NCBI GenBank assembly: GCA_941918925.1
Contig: OW799234.1
Span: forward strand, 123,589,395 to 123,653,394
Reading direction: 5' to 3'
DNA: 64,000 nt
Source of the DNA: Phyto melanocephala
Taxonomy: Eukaryota > Arthropoda > Insecta > Diptera > Rhinophoridae
Shown: piece by piece, positions 24,144 to 35,412 of the stretch
Numbering within the stretch: the first letter of the stretch is position 1
Layout: the number at the start of each line of letters is the position of its first letter
The notes under the pieces: model-generated
The model's input: the letters and a program-made list of their open reading frames with translations, nothing else
Told to the model about the DNA's origin: nothing
Databases searched by the model: none
Position numbers and translations under genes: made by a program

Positions 24144-25559
24144 TGCGGTGAGATTTTTGCCCCTTTGGCTCGCCCATTTATATAAATAAAATTTTAATCA
24201 TGTTAAAAAGTTGTTTAGGCGCTTTGACCGCATCACCATAAAAACCAACTTTTAGATCTTTACCCTCGGCAGTGTCCTCGGAACTTAACTTCTGCACGTG
24301 CTTAACTAAATCGAAGTTTATTCTAAGATTAAACTTCCAACCTCTTGCAGGGCTTCACTTTTCATTTCATAACGTTTTTATTTACATTTTTGGCCAACTA
24401 ACACCTGAATAAATTTTTTAAAAACTCTTTTGAAGAATTAACTCGCCATTTACTTACCAGACACATGAACTGCGCTAGGTGTTTACCCAAAGACGGCCTT
24501 CATAGCGGTTATGTTTTTTATCACCAATATGTTTTAAGAACAAGCTTTTTCTTTTCAGTACTTGGATCAGAATTTCACAACTTTTTTTTTTGCGCAAATG
24601 TTGACGATTTTAGTACAAATTTATAAATTTTGTCGACGGCAAGTAAAAAAAAATATTTTAAAATATACTTTAAAAGATTTTAAATACTAGAAGATACACA
24701 GTGAACACTTGATAACGTGACTAACCAAATATATAAATATGTATTTTTATCTCTTGCAAAACATTAAAGAAATTTAAAAAGTTTAAGATTTTGTATGGTT
24801 GTTTTATTTCCGTTGAATTTTAAACTGTTTGGAAATCCCTGCATAATAGATATAATCATTTTTTTACCTCTGTGATTTACATAGAGATTAGTTTTTTGTT
24901 TGCTGGTGACAGGTGCAATAGAAACATCAATAGGTAATAGCAAATTCTTATAGCAAATATTGTTGAAAAGTATTTTGTAGAGTCAATTTATTTCTATTAA
25001 AAACTGCGTAGTAAGAAATAAAAATATAACAGCCATAAACGGAGGTGGGGTAAGATGGTCTAGCGGTTAGAACAGGTTATTCAGTTTGACACAAAAAGGT
25101 CAGTAGCACATGGACATTCAGAAAGCGCCACTTTCAGGTTAAATGACAAATCCTCAGTAAAATCAGCAAACATAAAGCAAATTTTTGCATTGTGTTGTTC
25201 TTAGGGAACGACAGATGGCACCCCCATACATTCTCGGCCAGACCGAAATAGACTATTCTTCTACTAAAAAGAAAAAACCAAAAAGTTTTAGGTAACCGGA
25301 AGCAAGGAGAAACAAGATGCTTTGTCCTGTTCTCCCAAAAGAAGTAAACGGACCAAAAATAGGAAATTCATAGAGTTTTTGCGGAAATATTCAACATCTA
25401 GAGTGTAAGGAAAACTCAAATGCCGACGGATTACATCACCTTATATCTGGGATAGTACAGAATCGTCTACCAGATAGATATTCTTGGTTTGCTACATGTG
25501 CTGGATCGATCACCTGATGAAATGTCGAATACAAGGGAAGAAAACTTTCATTTTACTTG
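24144..25559. other. unrecognised sequence
   Basis: No gene recognised. TGGTCTAGCGGTTAG at about 25056 resembles a tRNA/SINE A box, but no B box follows at the right spacing. The part from about 25200 to 25559 is less AT-rich and may be the 3' UTR of the LINE remnant that starts at 25560. Confidence 0.4.
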
Positions 25560-26080
25560 ATAACCAGCAAGATCCACCCAGCAGCTGTGAGTTATAACAT
25601 CAGATCATTAGTTTGACCTCAAATGTATGACAGGTTATTTAGTTTATGATCTCTTAGGATTATGTGTCTCTTGACAGCCAAGGCAGGACATGCGCAGAAA
25701 AGGTGAAAACCGGCTTCTCCTTATCGAAATCCATACAGCTGCGACAATGGTCGTTTGAGGAATGTTCGAGTTGGAATGCATATTTTCTTTACATCCAGTG
25801 ACTCGCTAACACCGCGAGCAACCTTGAAATGCCTTTCCGACTTTGATTCGTAATTTGAAATGTGCATCTGATATCAAAAGACAGCCACTTTCCAATACAC
25901 ATTACCTATTCTCGACTTTTCCAAAGAAGGGCTGGTTTCGAGAATCTCCAATAAAATTGCGACTACATTTGCGTTAAAGACATTTAAAGTAGATCCCTCC
26001 TGACTAGCTCATCCGCCCGTTTGTCTCCATAGTGGCCCCTATGCACAGAGATCCAAACTAGAGCAATTTTAGTCAGCTGA
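25560..26080 (-). pseudogene. RNase H-bearing LINE remnant (family L2)
   Basis: On the minus strand the end of RNase H reads ALVWISVHRGHYGDKRADEL (about 26005-26065; the GH..G-ADEL pattern is diagnostic). Then comes GISRLLAVLASHWM and KYAFQLEHSSNDHCRSCMDF, a zinc-knuckle-like block matching TGHWMLGKHASRLGLPSNDHCRSC of the copy at 28236-28740. A C-terminal AAGWILLV follows. Stops and frame changes are frequent. It lies tail-to-tail against nothing complete; a different LINE family (plus strand) starts within 200 bp to its right. Confidence 0.78.
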
Positions 26081-26249
26081 CCAACCCTTTACAACACTTT
26101 TTGAACGAATAATTTACAATGGATAAACTTTAAAAAACTACATAAAGACAGGCCTGTGTAATTCTAAAAGTAGCCTTTGGTACGGGTACGGTAACTATTC
26201 TCTATTTCAACCGTATTACGAATTACCGGATAGCAGCTTGGGTTACAGG

Positions 26250-26791
26250 TCACTGATATTTCAAATATTATTCAAGAAGATGCAGGTGATGTAAAATTTG
26301 TGGGATGTGCCTACAGGATGCTGAGACAGCACCACATATATAGTATACGATGTCCTGCACTGGAAATCAGAAGATTGTGGGTCTCAGACTAGCACACATT
26401 AAGTGTAGATGCTATGAGAGACCCCAGTCTGAAGAATATGTAAGCGATTACAAAGTCAGGTCAGCAGTCTGAAATCGCTCTCCAGTCTAGAGCAAATAAT
26501 GGTTTTAGCTTAGGGCCTGAAATCACTGAGGAAAACAATATTTTACTGCCAAATCTAGCAAACAGGATTGCCAACTAAATTTTGAACTCGAACTAGAGAT
26601 CCATAAGGAGTTACATTGAGGGGACTGGGTTCTTGGACTAGTCCGTTATTTATGGGAAATTATGACTAGGTTTTTTGTTTGGGAATTCCGTTTCCCTCCT
26701 GGAGCGCACAACATGTTAACTGGGCATAAGTGTATACCTGTCATAGGTTTGGGCTTTTAATTCACCTCCTTTTCAACCTAACCTAACCTAA
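26250..26791 (+). pseudogene. LINE 3' end (family L1), decayed coding part with well-kept 3' UTR
   Basis: The last 30 codons can be traced as ..NSN/TRTRDP..SYIEGTG.. against the intact copy ending at 29441. From GATCCATAAGGAGTTACATT (about 26603) to the 3' end the DNA is nearly identical to that copy, through GTGTATACCTGTCAT to the terminal CAACCTAACCTAACCTAAG. Upstream, 26290-26360 is a degenerate CRACEEED..CHCPA block. No polyA tail; the element ends in CCTAA repeats instead. Confidence 0.8.
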
Positions 26792-28235
26792 GTTTTAAAT
26801 TTCTGGAAATAGTTCTGCCTCTAAAAATTTTGTTTAGGAGTGCTGTTATAACTCCATCAATATGGGCAGTAGCTCCATCCAGCTGAAACTACATACAAGA
26901 TATCTTTTCAAGAGTAAGACCTTACAATTTTTCTATCATAAATCAATACGCTTAAAGCACTTTTGTCTTCATTTGAAGAATTTAGTCCTAATGATATATT
27001 CATTTTTAAAATAATTGATGGCTGATTTAAATAATAAAATTCTTTTATTCTGATTCTTTGTGCAGTTGTCAGTCTCTTTATTTTTTATTCTCCAGGTGTT
27101 GTTATATAAAATGATATGAAAAAGTTATTACATTTTTAAGCGCCATGGTGAGCACACCCTGTACAACAGATTTTTTACTGACAAGTTGTCTTTGTACACC
27201 TTAATCAACTATGATTTTCTTCAAGTTAAGAAAAGAAAGAATTTTGTGTTTTTAAGTAAATCACATCTCTTTGGAGAGATTTGTTTCTATAAATTTAAAA
27301 ACTATTAAAATATATTTTACCATTAAACAGAATTTATTGGACATTTAATAGCAATCTTACTGGATTTCGTTTTGCTTTTTTTTTTTCTTCAAAACATGTT
27401 TTTCGAAAATAATGCGACACGCTGTTTAGCTTAACGATTATAGAATATTTATGTAATGTCTCATATTTTTACTGCAGACTAATGGCCGCTAATCCAATTA
27501 CTTGCTGTTGTGTACGTGCATGTCATTTTAAATACTGACAAATTGACATTAAAAATATCTATTTTATATGTGTGTAAGTTTTTAAGTACTTAACTTCTAA
27601 TTGACATTTATACTAACAATAAGGCAAACAGCTTTCAAATACGAATGTATTTTTATTTCATCCGTTTAGCAGAGATGTCTGCGAAGCCTTTGTTTAATTT
27701 GTTACGCTCTTTAGAGCTGTGAGGAAGGTTTGCCATAAATTACGAAAGTCTTAAATGTACATTTGTTTGGATGTTTGTCAGCATGCTAAAATAATGCCTC
27801 ATTATTTAAATCACACAGACAACAGTTTACAGATACAGATGAATCTTGTAAAATTTTAAAATTGTCTTCCTTCACATATAAATGTGAGATAATTTCAATA
27901 CAGTGAACTGATTGAAAATAGTTTAAAACTCCTCGTGAAAAGAAACTTGTTATAAGCGTTTAAGTCATTTATCTTAATAATACATGAATAAGCAAAATGT
28001 TCTACCCCATCATAGGGACATTCGCAGAAATTAGGTCATAAGGTACAAGCGTTTTACCACGAAGCTCCCAATTACTTATTTTTTTCTTTAATTGGCTTTG
28101 ACAATTATACTTGTCGCATGTGATTACAGAAAACTACCGATTATAACTTGGGCTGATTTATGGCAAATAATGTAATTGGGTGATTATACTTTAAATCAAG
28201 GCATCAAATTGCTAATATCGTGCCCTGCGGACTTA
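26792..28235. other. unrecognised AT-rich sequence
   Basis: Nothing recognised on either strand. Confidence 0.4.
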
Positions 28236-28740
28236 ATTAAAACCGATGCAAGGCGTACATTACAACTTACTAGTCGAAGTCGGAGCGACATATAGATATT
28301 GCTGGCGGTATTGACGGGTCACTGGATGTTAGGCAAACATGCAAGTCGACTCGGACTTCCATCGAACGACCATTGTCGCAGCTGTCGGGATAGAGAGAAG
28401 GAGGAATCGGTTTTCCACCTTCTCTGCGAATGTCCTGCACTGACGGCTGAAAGACACAGTTTCTGGATGGCCTCTCTGCGATATCTGAAGTTAGACTGAA
28501 TTATCTACTGAGATTCCTCACGGCCACGGGGTGGATCTATTACCTTAACTACTCTTGGATTTATTCTGAGATACATTGGAGCCGACTTGACTGTTTGCGT
28601 GCAGCGAACTACCACGGTAACCAACCAACCAACCATAACCTGGCACTAAAGATATGCCCAGAAACGTTAGCACAATCGGTAAAGATTTAATTCTTAAAAA
28701 ACTATAGCCTAAAGTTAAATATAAAAGACACAAATTCATA
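28236..28740 (+). pseudogene. LINE C-terminal region (family L2)
   Basis: From 28236 the plus frame reads LIKTDARRTLQLTSRSRSDI, one TAG (28293-28295), then continues in frame as LLAVLTGHWMLGKHASRLGL and PSNDHCRSCRDREKEESVFH, LLCECPALTAERH to a TGA near 28500. The CxxC...HxLCxCPAL spacing is the knuckle found after RNase H in I-group LINEs. After a frameshift, LRFLTATGWIYYL gives the usual C-terminal aromatic block. The end is probably the CCAACCAACCAACCATAACC stretch near 28620-28645. RT and RNase H are absent (5' truncation). Confidence 0.82.
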
Positions 28741-28895
28741 TTCGATGTTTAATGGATATAAAAAGGAAAATGTTTTTGCTAAAAATAAAAAACTGGTATA
28801 GATTAAACTTTTAAATAACTACAGGAGTAATAACGTCCTTTTCAAATCCCCTTGCTCCCCTGTGATTCCAAGAATGTCAATCAGCATCACTTCTT

Positions 28896-29441
28896 TTGCG
28901 GAGTTTCGCGCACAAAAAGCATCTTCTTAAGACTTGTCACGGGCTGATCGGAAACGAGAAAGCCGACAAATTATCCAAAATGGGAGCTCTTTTGAGTACT
29001 ATAACTTTGGAGAACGCCAAACCCCTTAAACGATTTAAGGATGAACTTAAACGTTGGGCAATGGAAGAACATGTCAGAAAATGGCAAAGCACTGATGTCG
29101 GTAAGGTGACAAGAACACTCTGGGGTGACCCAAATCTTGGGAAGTCAAAGGAGATTTTGAGACTAAGTAGACCTACACTTAGGAAATTAACCGGTGTAAT
29201 TACAGGTCATACGGAGTTGAGAACTCATTTAGCACGCATGGGATTATCTGAGGAGACGACATGTAGAGCTTGTGAGGAAGAGGATGAGACCCTGGTACAC
29301 TACCTCTGTCATTGTCCTGCGTTTGGGCATATTAGGCGCGAAAATTTTACAGTAGATAATATGCCGAACTTGGAATACCTGGGGAACTCGAACTGGAGAT
29401 CCATAAGGCGTTACATTGAGGGGACTGGTTTCTTGGACTAG
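28896..29441 (+). CDS. LINE ORF2 C-terminus, 181 open codons (family L1)
   Basis: Uninterrupted frame covering the end of an RNase H domain and the C-terminal knuckle of a non-LTR retrotransposon. GLIGNEKADKLSKMG (residues about 16-30) is the RNase H C-terminal motif. DPNLGKSKEILRLSR and LTGVITGHTELRTHLARMGL follow. Then comes the knuckle CRACEEEDETLVHYLCHCPAF (given here in shortened spacing: C-x2-C, H, C-x-C) and the C-terminal YIEGTGFLD. The first codons (MRSFAHKK) lie outside recognisable homology, so the copy is 5' truncated near 28920 and the ATG is not a real start. The lack of stops over 170 codons means a recent insertion. Known LINEs of this type carry endonuclease, RT and RNase H; only the tail is here. 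Confidence 0.85.
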   Translation: MRSFAHKKHLLKTCHGLIGNEKADKLSKMGALLSTITLENAKPLKRFKDELKRWAMEEHVRKWQSTDVGKVTRTLWGDPNLGKSKEILRLSRPTLRKLTGVITGHTELRTHLARMGLSEETTCRACEEEDETLVHYLCHCPAFGHIRRENFTVDNMPNLEYLGNSNWRSIRRYIEGTGFLD

Positions 29442-29591
29442 TCCGTTATTTATGGGAAATTATGTTTATGGTTTTTTGTTTGGGAATTCCGTTTTCCACA
29501 TGGAGCGCACAACATGCCAACTGGGCATAGGTGTATACCTGTCATGGGTTTGGGCTTTTATACCCCTCCTTTTCAACCTAACCTAACCTAA
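29442..29591 (+). other. LINE family L1 3' UTR and terminal repeats
   Basis: Follows the stop codon directly. Contains CTGGGCATAGGTGTATACCT, in which ATAGGT-GTAT-ACCTGT can fold as a hairpin, and ends with CAACCTAACCTAACCTAAG instead of polyA. The same 3' UTR ends the copies at 26791, 41551 and 42915. The hairpin segment recurs in the SINE at 51071-51262. Confidence 0.85.
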
Positions 29592-30677
29592 GACTTGAAA
29601 ACGACAATTCTAATCGCATAGTCCTTTGTAATCGGAGTTAGGCTGAGGTTCCCTATAGAACTATACCTAATTTTTGCTTTAGTGTGATTCCTATTCTATC
29701 AAGATCTGAGTCTCTCTAAACTCTTTAAATTCATGGTTTAGAATTCCGCTATGCCCTATAAGTAAAGATGCATTCGAAATAATCATGCCATGCAGCCCCA
29801 CGCCATTCCTTACTCGACTCCTGCGCTCCATCGGCATCTGAGGTTCGGTGTTATTAACAACTCTACACACTCCGCCAAGGTAACATTTCCAGATGGAATA
29901 ATATCCTTTTTTTCTTAAACATTTGTTGTTGATGGAACGACCAACAAACCTTATTAATCGTTATGAAAAAAAAGAGCGAAAATATAATTTTTTAAGCAGA
30001 ATATACCTTAAGTATGTGTCAATATAGAAGCAGTTGCAATTAAATAATAGATTTTTTTACATCTTATATTTTTCACTTAATCAAGGGTGTCTTAAAATGC
30101 ATAGATTTTAATTTGTTATTTTTTTTTTTGAACAAAATATATCAACCCTTTAAAGGATGATATGATATTGACAAATTATGGCTGCATTAAATTTAGTTTT
30201 TATATTTATTAAAAAAAAAAGAAAGCCGAATAGCCGTTACCATTTTTTTAGGACTGATTTTCAGACGAAATTTATCATGAGCATCAAGGACGATTTGAAT
30301 CTGTGCGAACCCGTAAATAACTATGATTCGGCTTCTGAAACACTAATAAACCACAAACCATTTTTCATTAAAAAAAACTCAAAATCATTGCATGGTCTAT
30401 AAATTCTAGAGCACCACTGCTGGAAGCAACTCAAAGTATCCATTACTAAATTTTTGTTGATAAATTAGGATGCGTTTTTAAGTCATGGGCCGTCCAGATT
30501 AGTTACTTATAAATTTCTGAAAGCCAATTAATGAAATGTTTGACAAGAGTGCCGGAATTTCAGAACAGAAGGATAAAAAATTGTATTTACATCAGCCGAA
30601 ATAGACTTTAGCAATGGTGGGCAGTTCCATTAAATTAATATCACATTAAAAAAATTAATTAAATTTAATTAATTATT
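29592..30677. other. mostly unrecognised; one copy of the 62.7-kb repeat
   Basis: At about 29742-29855, GAATTCCGCTATGCCC..ATGCAGCCCC..CGACTCCTGCGCTCCATCGG matches the 123-bp units at 62770-63050. The rest holds no recognised gene; a 74-codon frame at 30178-30402 has no recognisable feature. Confidence 0.5.
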
Positions 30678-31246
30678 TCATTGTAAAAACAAAGCAAAAA
30701 TATCGTTCCATTTGCGAGCTACGTTGTATTTTACAGCTCTTATCAAGCGCGGGGAAAAAAAGGGATAAACAATCACTATTGGATTATCATTCGCCCAAAA
30801 GTGGTAATTCTGCTTATTGATGAATCCACTGAGGTGAAAATGTGCCTCATCACTGAAGATGATTTTCTTCAAAAATTGATCATCCACGGTTGCCATTCTG
30901 ACCATTGACGACGTTTGAAATGGTCAAGAGGTTTAAGTTCTTGAGTCAATTGCATTTGTTGGGTACGACGATGAGTTGAGGTGGACGGCTCTTTAGCCAC
31001 ACTATCGCGAACAGCAGCAATATTTTCTGCAGAACGAGCTGTACGAGCATGAACTTGTGTTTTCAAATTTCCTATAGACCCGGTTTGCTCAAATTTTTCC
31101 ACGAGTTTTCCGATTGTACGCATATTTAGACGATTAAATTGACCGAAAAAATTACAAAGTGCACCATATGCATTTTGATTTGAACGCCGATTTTTATAAT
31201 AAGCCTGAATAACTTTGACGCGTTGCTCGATTGTGTATCTTTCCAT
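30678..31246 (-). pseudogene. Tc1/mariner transposase gene, deleted and frameshifted
   Basis: Two minus-strand frames make one broken transposase. The first (31246 to 30869) starts MERYTIEQRVKVIQAYYKNR, the helix-turn-helix N-terminus of the insect Tc1/mariner group with a DUF4817-type domain, and includes TIGKLVEKFEQTGS and ARSAENIAAVRDSV. A deletion removes the linker before LTQELKPLDHFKRRQWSEW. A frameshift then leads to the second frame (30905 to 30678) with the first catalytic aspartate, KIIFSDEAHFHLSGFINKQN, after which homology ends and the QDGA segment with the second aspartate is gone. The ATG at 31246 is the natural start. It cannot make an active enzyme. The downstream end at 30600-30680 is AT-rich and its inverted repeat was not identified. 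Confidence 0.88.
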
Positions 31247-31315
31247 GGTTACAATTGATTAGTCTGAAATTGAGAAATGTCAAATATAATGCAGAAAAAA
31301 ACATGACGTTTAGGT

Positions 31316-31795
31316 GTGGTTCACATTCAACATCAGCCTTTAAAATTGAACCACCTCTTAGAAGAGTACTACCGCAAAGAGGGATACATCTCCCTTATTG
31401 ATTCTGTTCTCCAGGACTTAAGAATACGTTTTTTAAAAGACGTTCTCAATTTATTTAACATCCCTAAACTCTTGCCGAAAAGCATTCAACATTATTCATC
31501 AGGCTTAACCAATTTAATTCCACTCCTTGTAGACGATTTGTTTAAGTACGAAGAAACAAATGAACTACTAAAATCTAAACTTATAGCTGAACTTTTGCAT
31601 TGGCAGTAGAAATGGAAGATTTTTCAAGAACTTCCTGAAAATATTGTAGATGTTTTAATTATGTGTGACCCAGATATTTATCGAAATTTAAGATAAATAT
31701 TTACCATTTTTGTTTCAATGCCGGCAAGTAATGTTACGGACGAAAGATCAAAAAGCTTAATCTGGATCCGCGCCAGCCTCCTATACTGCTTTAAG
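31316..31795 (+). pseudogene. hAT-family transposase C-terminal fragment
   Basis: Frame LLEEYYRKEGYISLIDSVLQ, DLRIRFLKDVLNLF runs to LLHWQ and a TAG at 31607-31609. It continues in the same frame through a second stop to LPENIVDVLIMCDPDIYRNL and IFTIFVSMPASNVTDERSKS then LIWIRASLLY. The last part corresponds to the hAT dimerisation motif (usually LxxLPVSTATAERSFSTLRRIKTYLRS), and the first to the region before it in ZMYM1/THAP12-like domesticated and mobile hAT proteins. Two stops and loss of the catalytic domain show it is a relic. It starts 70 bp from the mariner gene on the other strand. Identification rests on the spacing and the motif; sequence drift is strong. Confidence 0.7.
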
Positions 31796-33824
31796 GCTTA
31801 CAGTTTATGTTAAATAAAAATTGATTGCAACTTGAAAGAAAGTCTCAAAAGAATATTGATTTAAATTGCTGGATTGAGAACGCAGTTTTTCCCAATTTCA
31901 GGAAGACTGAATAAATTGTTTTCGCTTAAAGTATTGTTCTTCCACAAATATATCAATCAAATACCAGCATAGTACGTGAGCGTTTTAATGAGTTTCTAGA
32001 AATATCAATAAGAAGTCGATTACACGTACTTAAATTTCTAAAAACTCTCTTTAGCATTTACTCACTTAATTTTTTTTTTGCCACAGTGCTGCAAAGTTCA
32101 ATTGATTAATTTTTTTATGATTGATTGATTGATGCATAATAATGAGAGTTCGTTGAATGGGTTATCAAATAGCATCAAGTAAATGCAAATTTCGTTTAAT
32201 AATAATTATGCATACTGTGTCATAGACTTACGATGCTAAGTGTTCTTCTCAATGGATTGAGTTTCTCACACCCAACCTCCAGTCCTGTGATCCTTTTGTG
32301 CTTCTCAATCACATCACAGGTGGCAGTCATACCTTAATTAATTCTTAGCTAAGATAAGTACATCTTGTAAAGAAGCTCGCCCTATCTATCCCTTACTCTT
32401 TTTTTTTTTTTTTTGCTACGAGGTTAAGTAATTAGTCAGCGACAGATTCGGATGTGTGGTCCAAAAGAATCGACCTTTCTTAAAAGCCAACCGCATCGTA
32501 TTTGGTTGTATAAAGTTCGCCAAGGCTGCAAGCATTAGTTATTAAAACTTATTTCTATATTACTTGTTAGATTGAAATAGCATTCCAGAAACAAAAGTGA
32601 TTGCCATTAAACCATCTCCAAAACTCCTCTCCCGGTTGGGAGTAACCACAACCAACATTGGCTTTCTGAAGTTACCTCACCAATAACCAGTCTAGAACAA
32701 GTTTAAGGGTCTAACTGATTCCCAGATATGTCTCTAGTCAGCATCAAGAAACCAAATGTGTTGGTCCCACCTCTCTATCCCGTTCAGAAAATATACCCTT
32801 GTCTGGCACTAGCCAAAAAGACATGCCTTCGAGAAGAATCCAACAGATTTTGAGGTTGGTGCATCACTAGAACATACTTCATACATTTTAAACTTTCGAT
32901 GATGTTCAAATACCATACGTAGAGGTCTGGCTGCCTAAATTGTGCGAGTATATACGATTTAACATTTTTCATAAGGTGTTTTTAAGTAAAACAAAAAAGG
33001 AACACATTCATTCATTTTATTTTGCTGCAGTAGAAACATGGAAATAAAGAAATCCATCAATGTAAATGTTATTTGTTTTTACAAATATATAAACTCTGGC
33101 TGATTTTGACATGAATACCTTTACAAATTTTGAAATACAATTTTCTCAAAGACTTACTCAAAGCACTTAAGCCACTTGATGTAAGCATGAAACAGTTTAA
33201 TCGATATGCAGCTGATGTAATTGAATTTTGGAGAGCCATAATCACATTTTTAAATAACAATTTGACAAAAGCCAACAATAACAAATGGATTGATTAATGG
33301 TAAAAGCAGCAAATTAATTAATTCTTTAATTTTATTTATAACTTGAAGGCTTTTTTCCAATAAATCTTAGTTCATGAAAATATATTTAGAAAAAGACAAA
33401 CAAAAGATTTAGGAAATAGGCAGTTTGGCAAACGTGTTTGCCAATGAAAATACAACATAATATGGCTGATAATGACATTTCTTCTGTGGAATCTTCAAAT
33501 ACTAATGAAAAAGTTTTGCAAATAAACTGAACTTTTGAAAGTATATAAAAAGGAAATAGAAAACTCAATAACACTTATGATTAGATATTTAATTTTTTTC
33601 CTAACAACCTACAGCCTACAGTAGGATTCATTTTATCAAACAATTTAAAATTAGCTCTTAGTGAGTGCAATAATAAGGGAATGCCAGAAACTATTTTACC
33701 TAAAAAACTTTGTACGTATTTTTTTTTTTTTTTTATTATCGCACATCGTTAGTGGTGCAGCCAAAAAGTATGCAGTACTTTAAGGACTAAAACTTAAGAA
33801 CAACCCGCTTCCTTTTATATGCAA
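31796..33824. other. unrecognised sequence
   Basis: No gene recognised. A less AT-rich patch at 32420-32960 with several short frames (for example minus 32784-32972) may be an old transposon, but no motif was readable. Confidence 0.4.
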
Positions 33825-34645
33825 CTAGAAAAGCCCGGCGCGCGTTGCTACGCCCCTTAATGAATAAAAATGCATTCTGAATTTAAATTGAATATCAAGT
33901 GCAAAAATTATAACTTGTTTATTAGCGTGGCCCCGCCCACTTCTTTAATCACGAAATTATAGTCATGACAGCTCAATATGTGTGTGCAAAGTTTCAGAAA
34001 AATCGATCTAGTGCAAGTAGCTAAAAATAATAACTTATTTCTTATGGGCGTGGCACTGCCCACTTTTCTAATCACACAATTTTATAATCATGAGAGCTCA
34101 ATATGTGTGCAAAGTTTCACAAAAATAGGTCCAGAGCAAGTACCTCAAAATTATACCTTTTTTTTGGGCATGGCCCTGCCCACTTTTCTTATCACGAAAT
34201 TTTAAGGTCATGACAGCTCAATATGTGTGCAAAGTTTTAGAAAAATCGGTCATGTGCAAGTAGCTAAAAATGATAAATAATTTTTTATGGGCGTGGCTCT
34301 GCCCACTTTTTTAATCACGAAATTATAAAGTCATGACAGCTCAATACGTGTGCAAAGTTTCAGAAAAATTGGTCCAGTGTAAGTATCTCAAAATTAAAAC
34401 TTTTTTAGGGGCGTGGCATGACAGCTCGATATGTGTACAAAGTTTCAGAAAAATCGGTCAAGTGCAAGTAGCTAAAATTGATAACTAATTTTGTATGGGC
34501 GTGGCCGCGCCCACTTTTTTGCACTCATAAACACTCCCTGGAATGTGTACAACAACTTGCCAAAGTTTGAGTCCGATCGGTTTGACAGTTTCGGAGTTTA
34601 TAGGTAACACACACACACACAGAGTTTCACTTTTATATATATAGA
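33825..34645 (-). mobile_element. non-autonomous Helitron with internal ~120-bp tandem units
   Basis: On the minus strand it starts A|TCTATATATATAAAAG TGAAACTC (5' end at 34645) and ends ..GGGGCGTAGCAACGCGCGCC-GGGCTTTTCTAG|T (3' end at 33825), with a GGCG/CGCC stem before CTAG. Inside, a unit with GGGCGTGGC..GCCCACTTTT, CATGACAGCTCAATATGTG and GTGCAAAGTTTCAGAAAAATCGG repeats near 34046, 34166, 34289 and 34409. The short frames inside (for example 33978-34205) read the repeat and are not genes. It splits an INE-1-like remnant. Confidence 0.85.
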
Positions 34646-34701
34646 TATAAAAGTATATATAGCGTTTGTAATTTCTGTAATATTTGTCAGCAACCCCATA
34701 A
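34646..34701 (+). repeat. INE-1-like remnant, left piece
   Basis: AAGTATATATAGCGTTTGTAATTTC and GTCAGCAACCCCATAA correspond to GGGTATATATAGC..TTTGTAATTTC..CCGACCCCATAA of intact copies. It is continued at 35413. Confidence 0.7.
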
Positions 34702-35412
34702 TGCTAGGCGCGCGATTGCGATGAAAAACGAAGTTCATCCTACACGACGAATTCGTCGTTAAAAATTCCCTGTGTAAATTCGTTATATGAAGCACAATAC
34801 GACGAAAAATTAACAACTTTTATAATTGATAAAATTTTTTACTGTTTGTGCAAAAAAATAACAAAAATAATTAAAGAATTTAAATTTTTGTGAAACTCAG
34901 CAAAATAATAAATATAATTTCTGTCATAGTAAAAACTTTTTTACGTATTAGTAAACGTTTACAAATAATGTCGTGGGTATGTGCAAAAAAAAACAATAAT
35001 AACAATTTTGTTTTTGAATAACAGCTAATAGTGAGACCATACTACAATAAAAAAAAAATCACTAAAAAAATTCAAAAATTTACAAAAATCCAAATAGTTT
35101 TTGTAGTTGTTGATATATATTTAAGGTGTTTTAAAATAAAATACGAAATAATTGTTAAAGTAAAAACTAACTTTATTTTCTAAGAAAGTTGAAAAGTAAA
35201 ACCAAATTTAATAAAAATGGTCACCTTGTACCAATTTGTTCGTCGTTCGCCGGCGTATGAAAAAGAAATAAATCTATTGCAGAGTTCGCCGCGTACAGCG
35301 AATTTTGACCGACGCCAAAATTGTACGCATTCTTATATACAGAAATGTCTTTTTTTTACGACGAATATTCGCGGCGAAAAATTCGTGTTTCGTCGCAATT
35401 GTGCGCCTAGCA
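34702..35412. mobile_element. Harbinger-type MITE with TAA target duplication
   Basis: The left end TGCTAGGCGCGCGATTGCGA and the reverse complement of the right end TGCTAGGCGCACAATTGCGA pair with two mismatches in 20, and similarity continues to about 32 bp (GAAA.ACGAA.TT). TAA flanks both sides (34699-34701 and 35413-35415). Removing the element and one TAA restores CCCATAAAGT, exactly the sequence at this place in intact INE-1-like copies. TAA/TTA duplication is typical of PIF/Harbinger. Inside is a 67-codon frame (35217-35420) starting MVTLYQFVRRSPAYEKEINL that I do not recognise; it runs into the inverted repeat and is probably not a gene. Confidence 0.85.

Noticed and set aside
25051..25075. 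tRNA or SINE start with TGGTCTAGCGGTTAG
   Set aside because: Only an A-box-like string; no B box or T-arm within the next 80 bases.
28299..28325. Start codon for the 66-codon frame at 28299
   Set aside because: Begins with TTG directly after a stop inside LINE homology that continues upstream; it is not a real start.
33978..34205. Frames with repeated CVQSF.KI..VQVA.NN (also 59994-60206, 63373-63654)
   Set aside because: Internal Helitron repeat units read in one frame; the apparent protein repeat follows the DNA repeat and runs through element structure.
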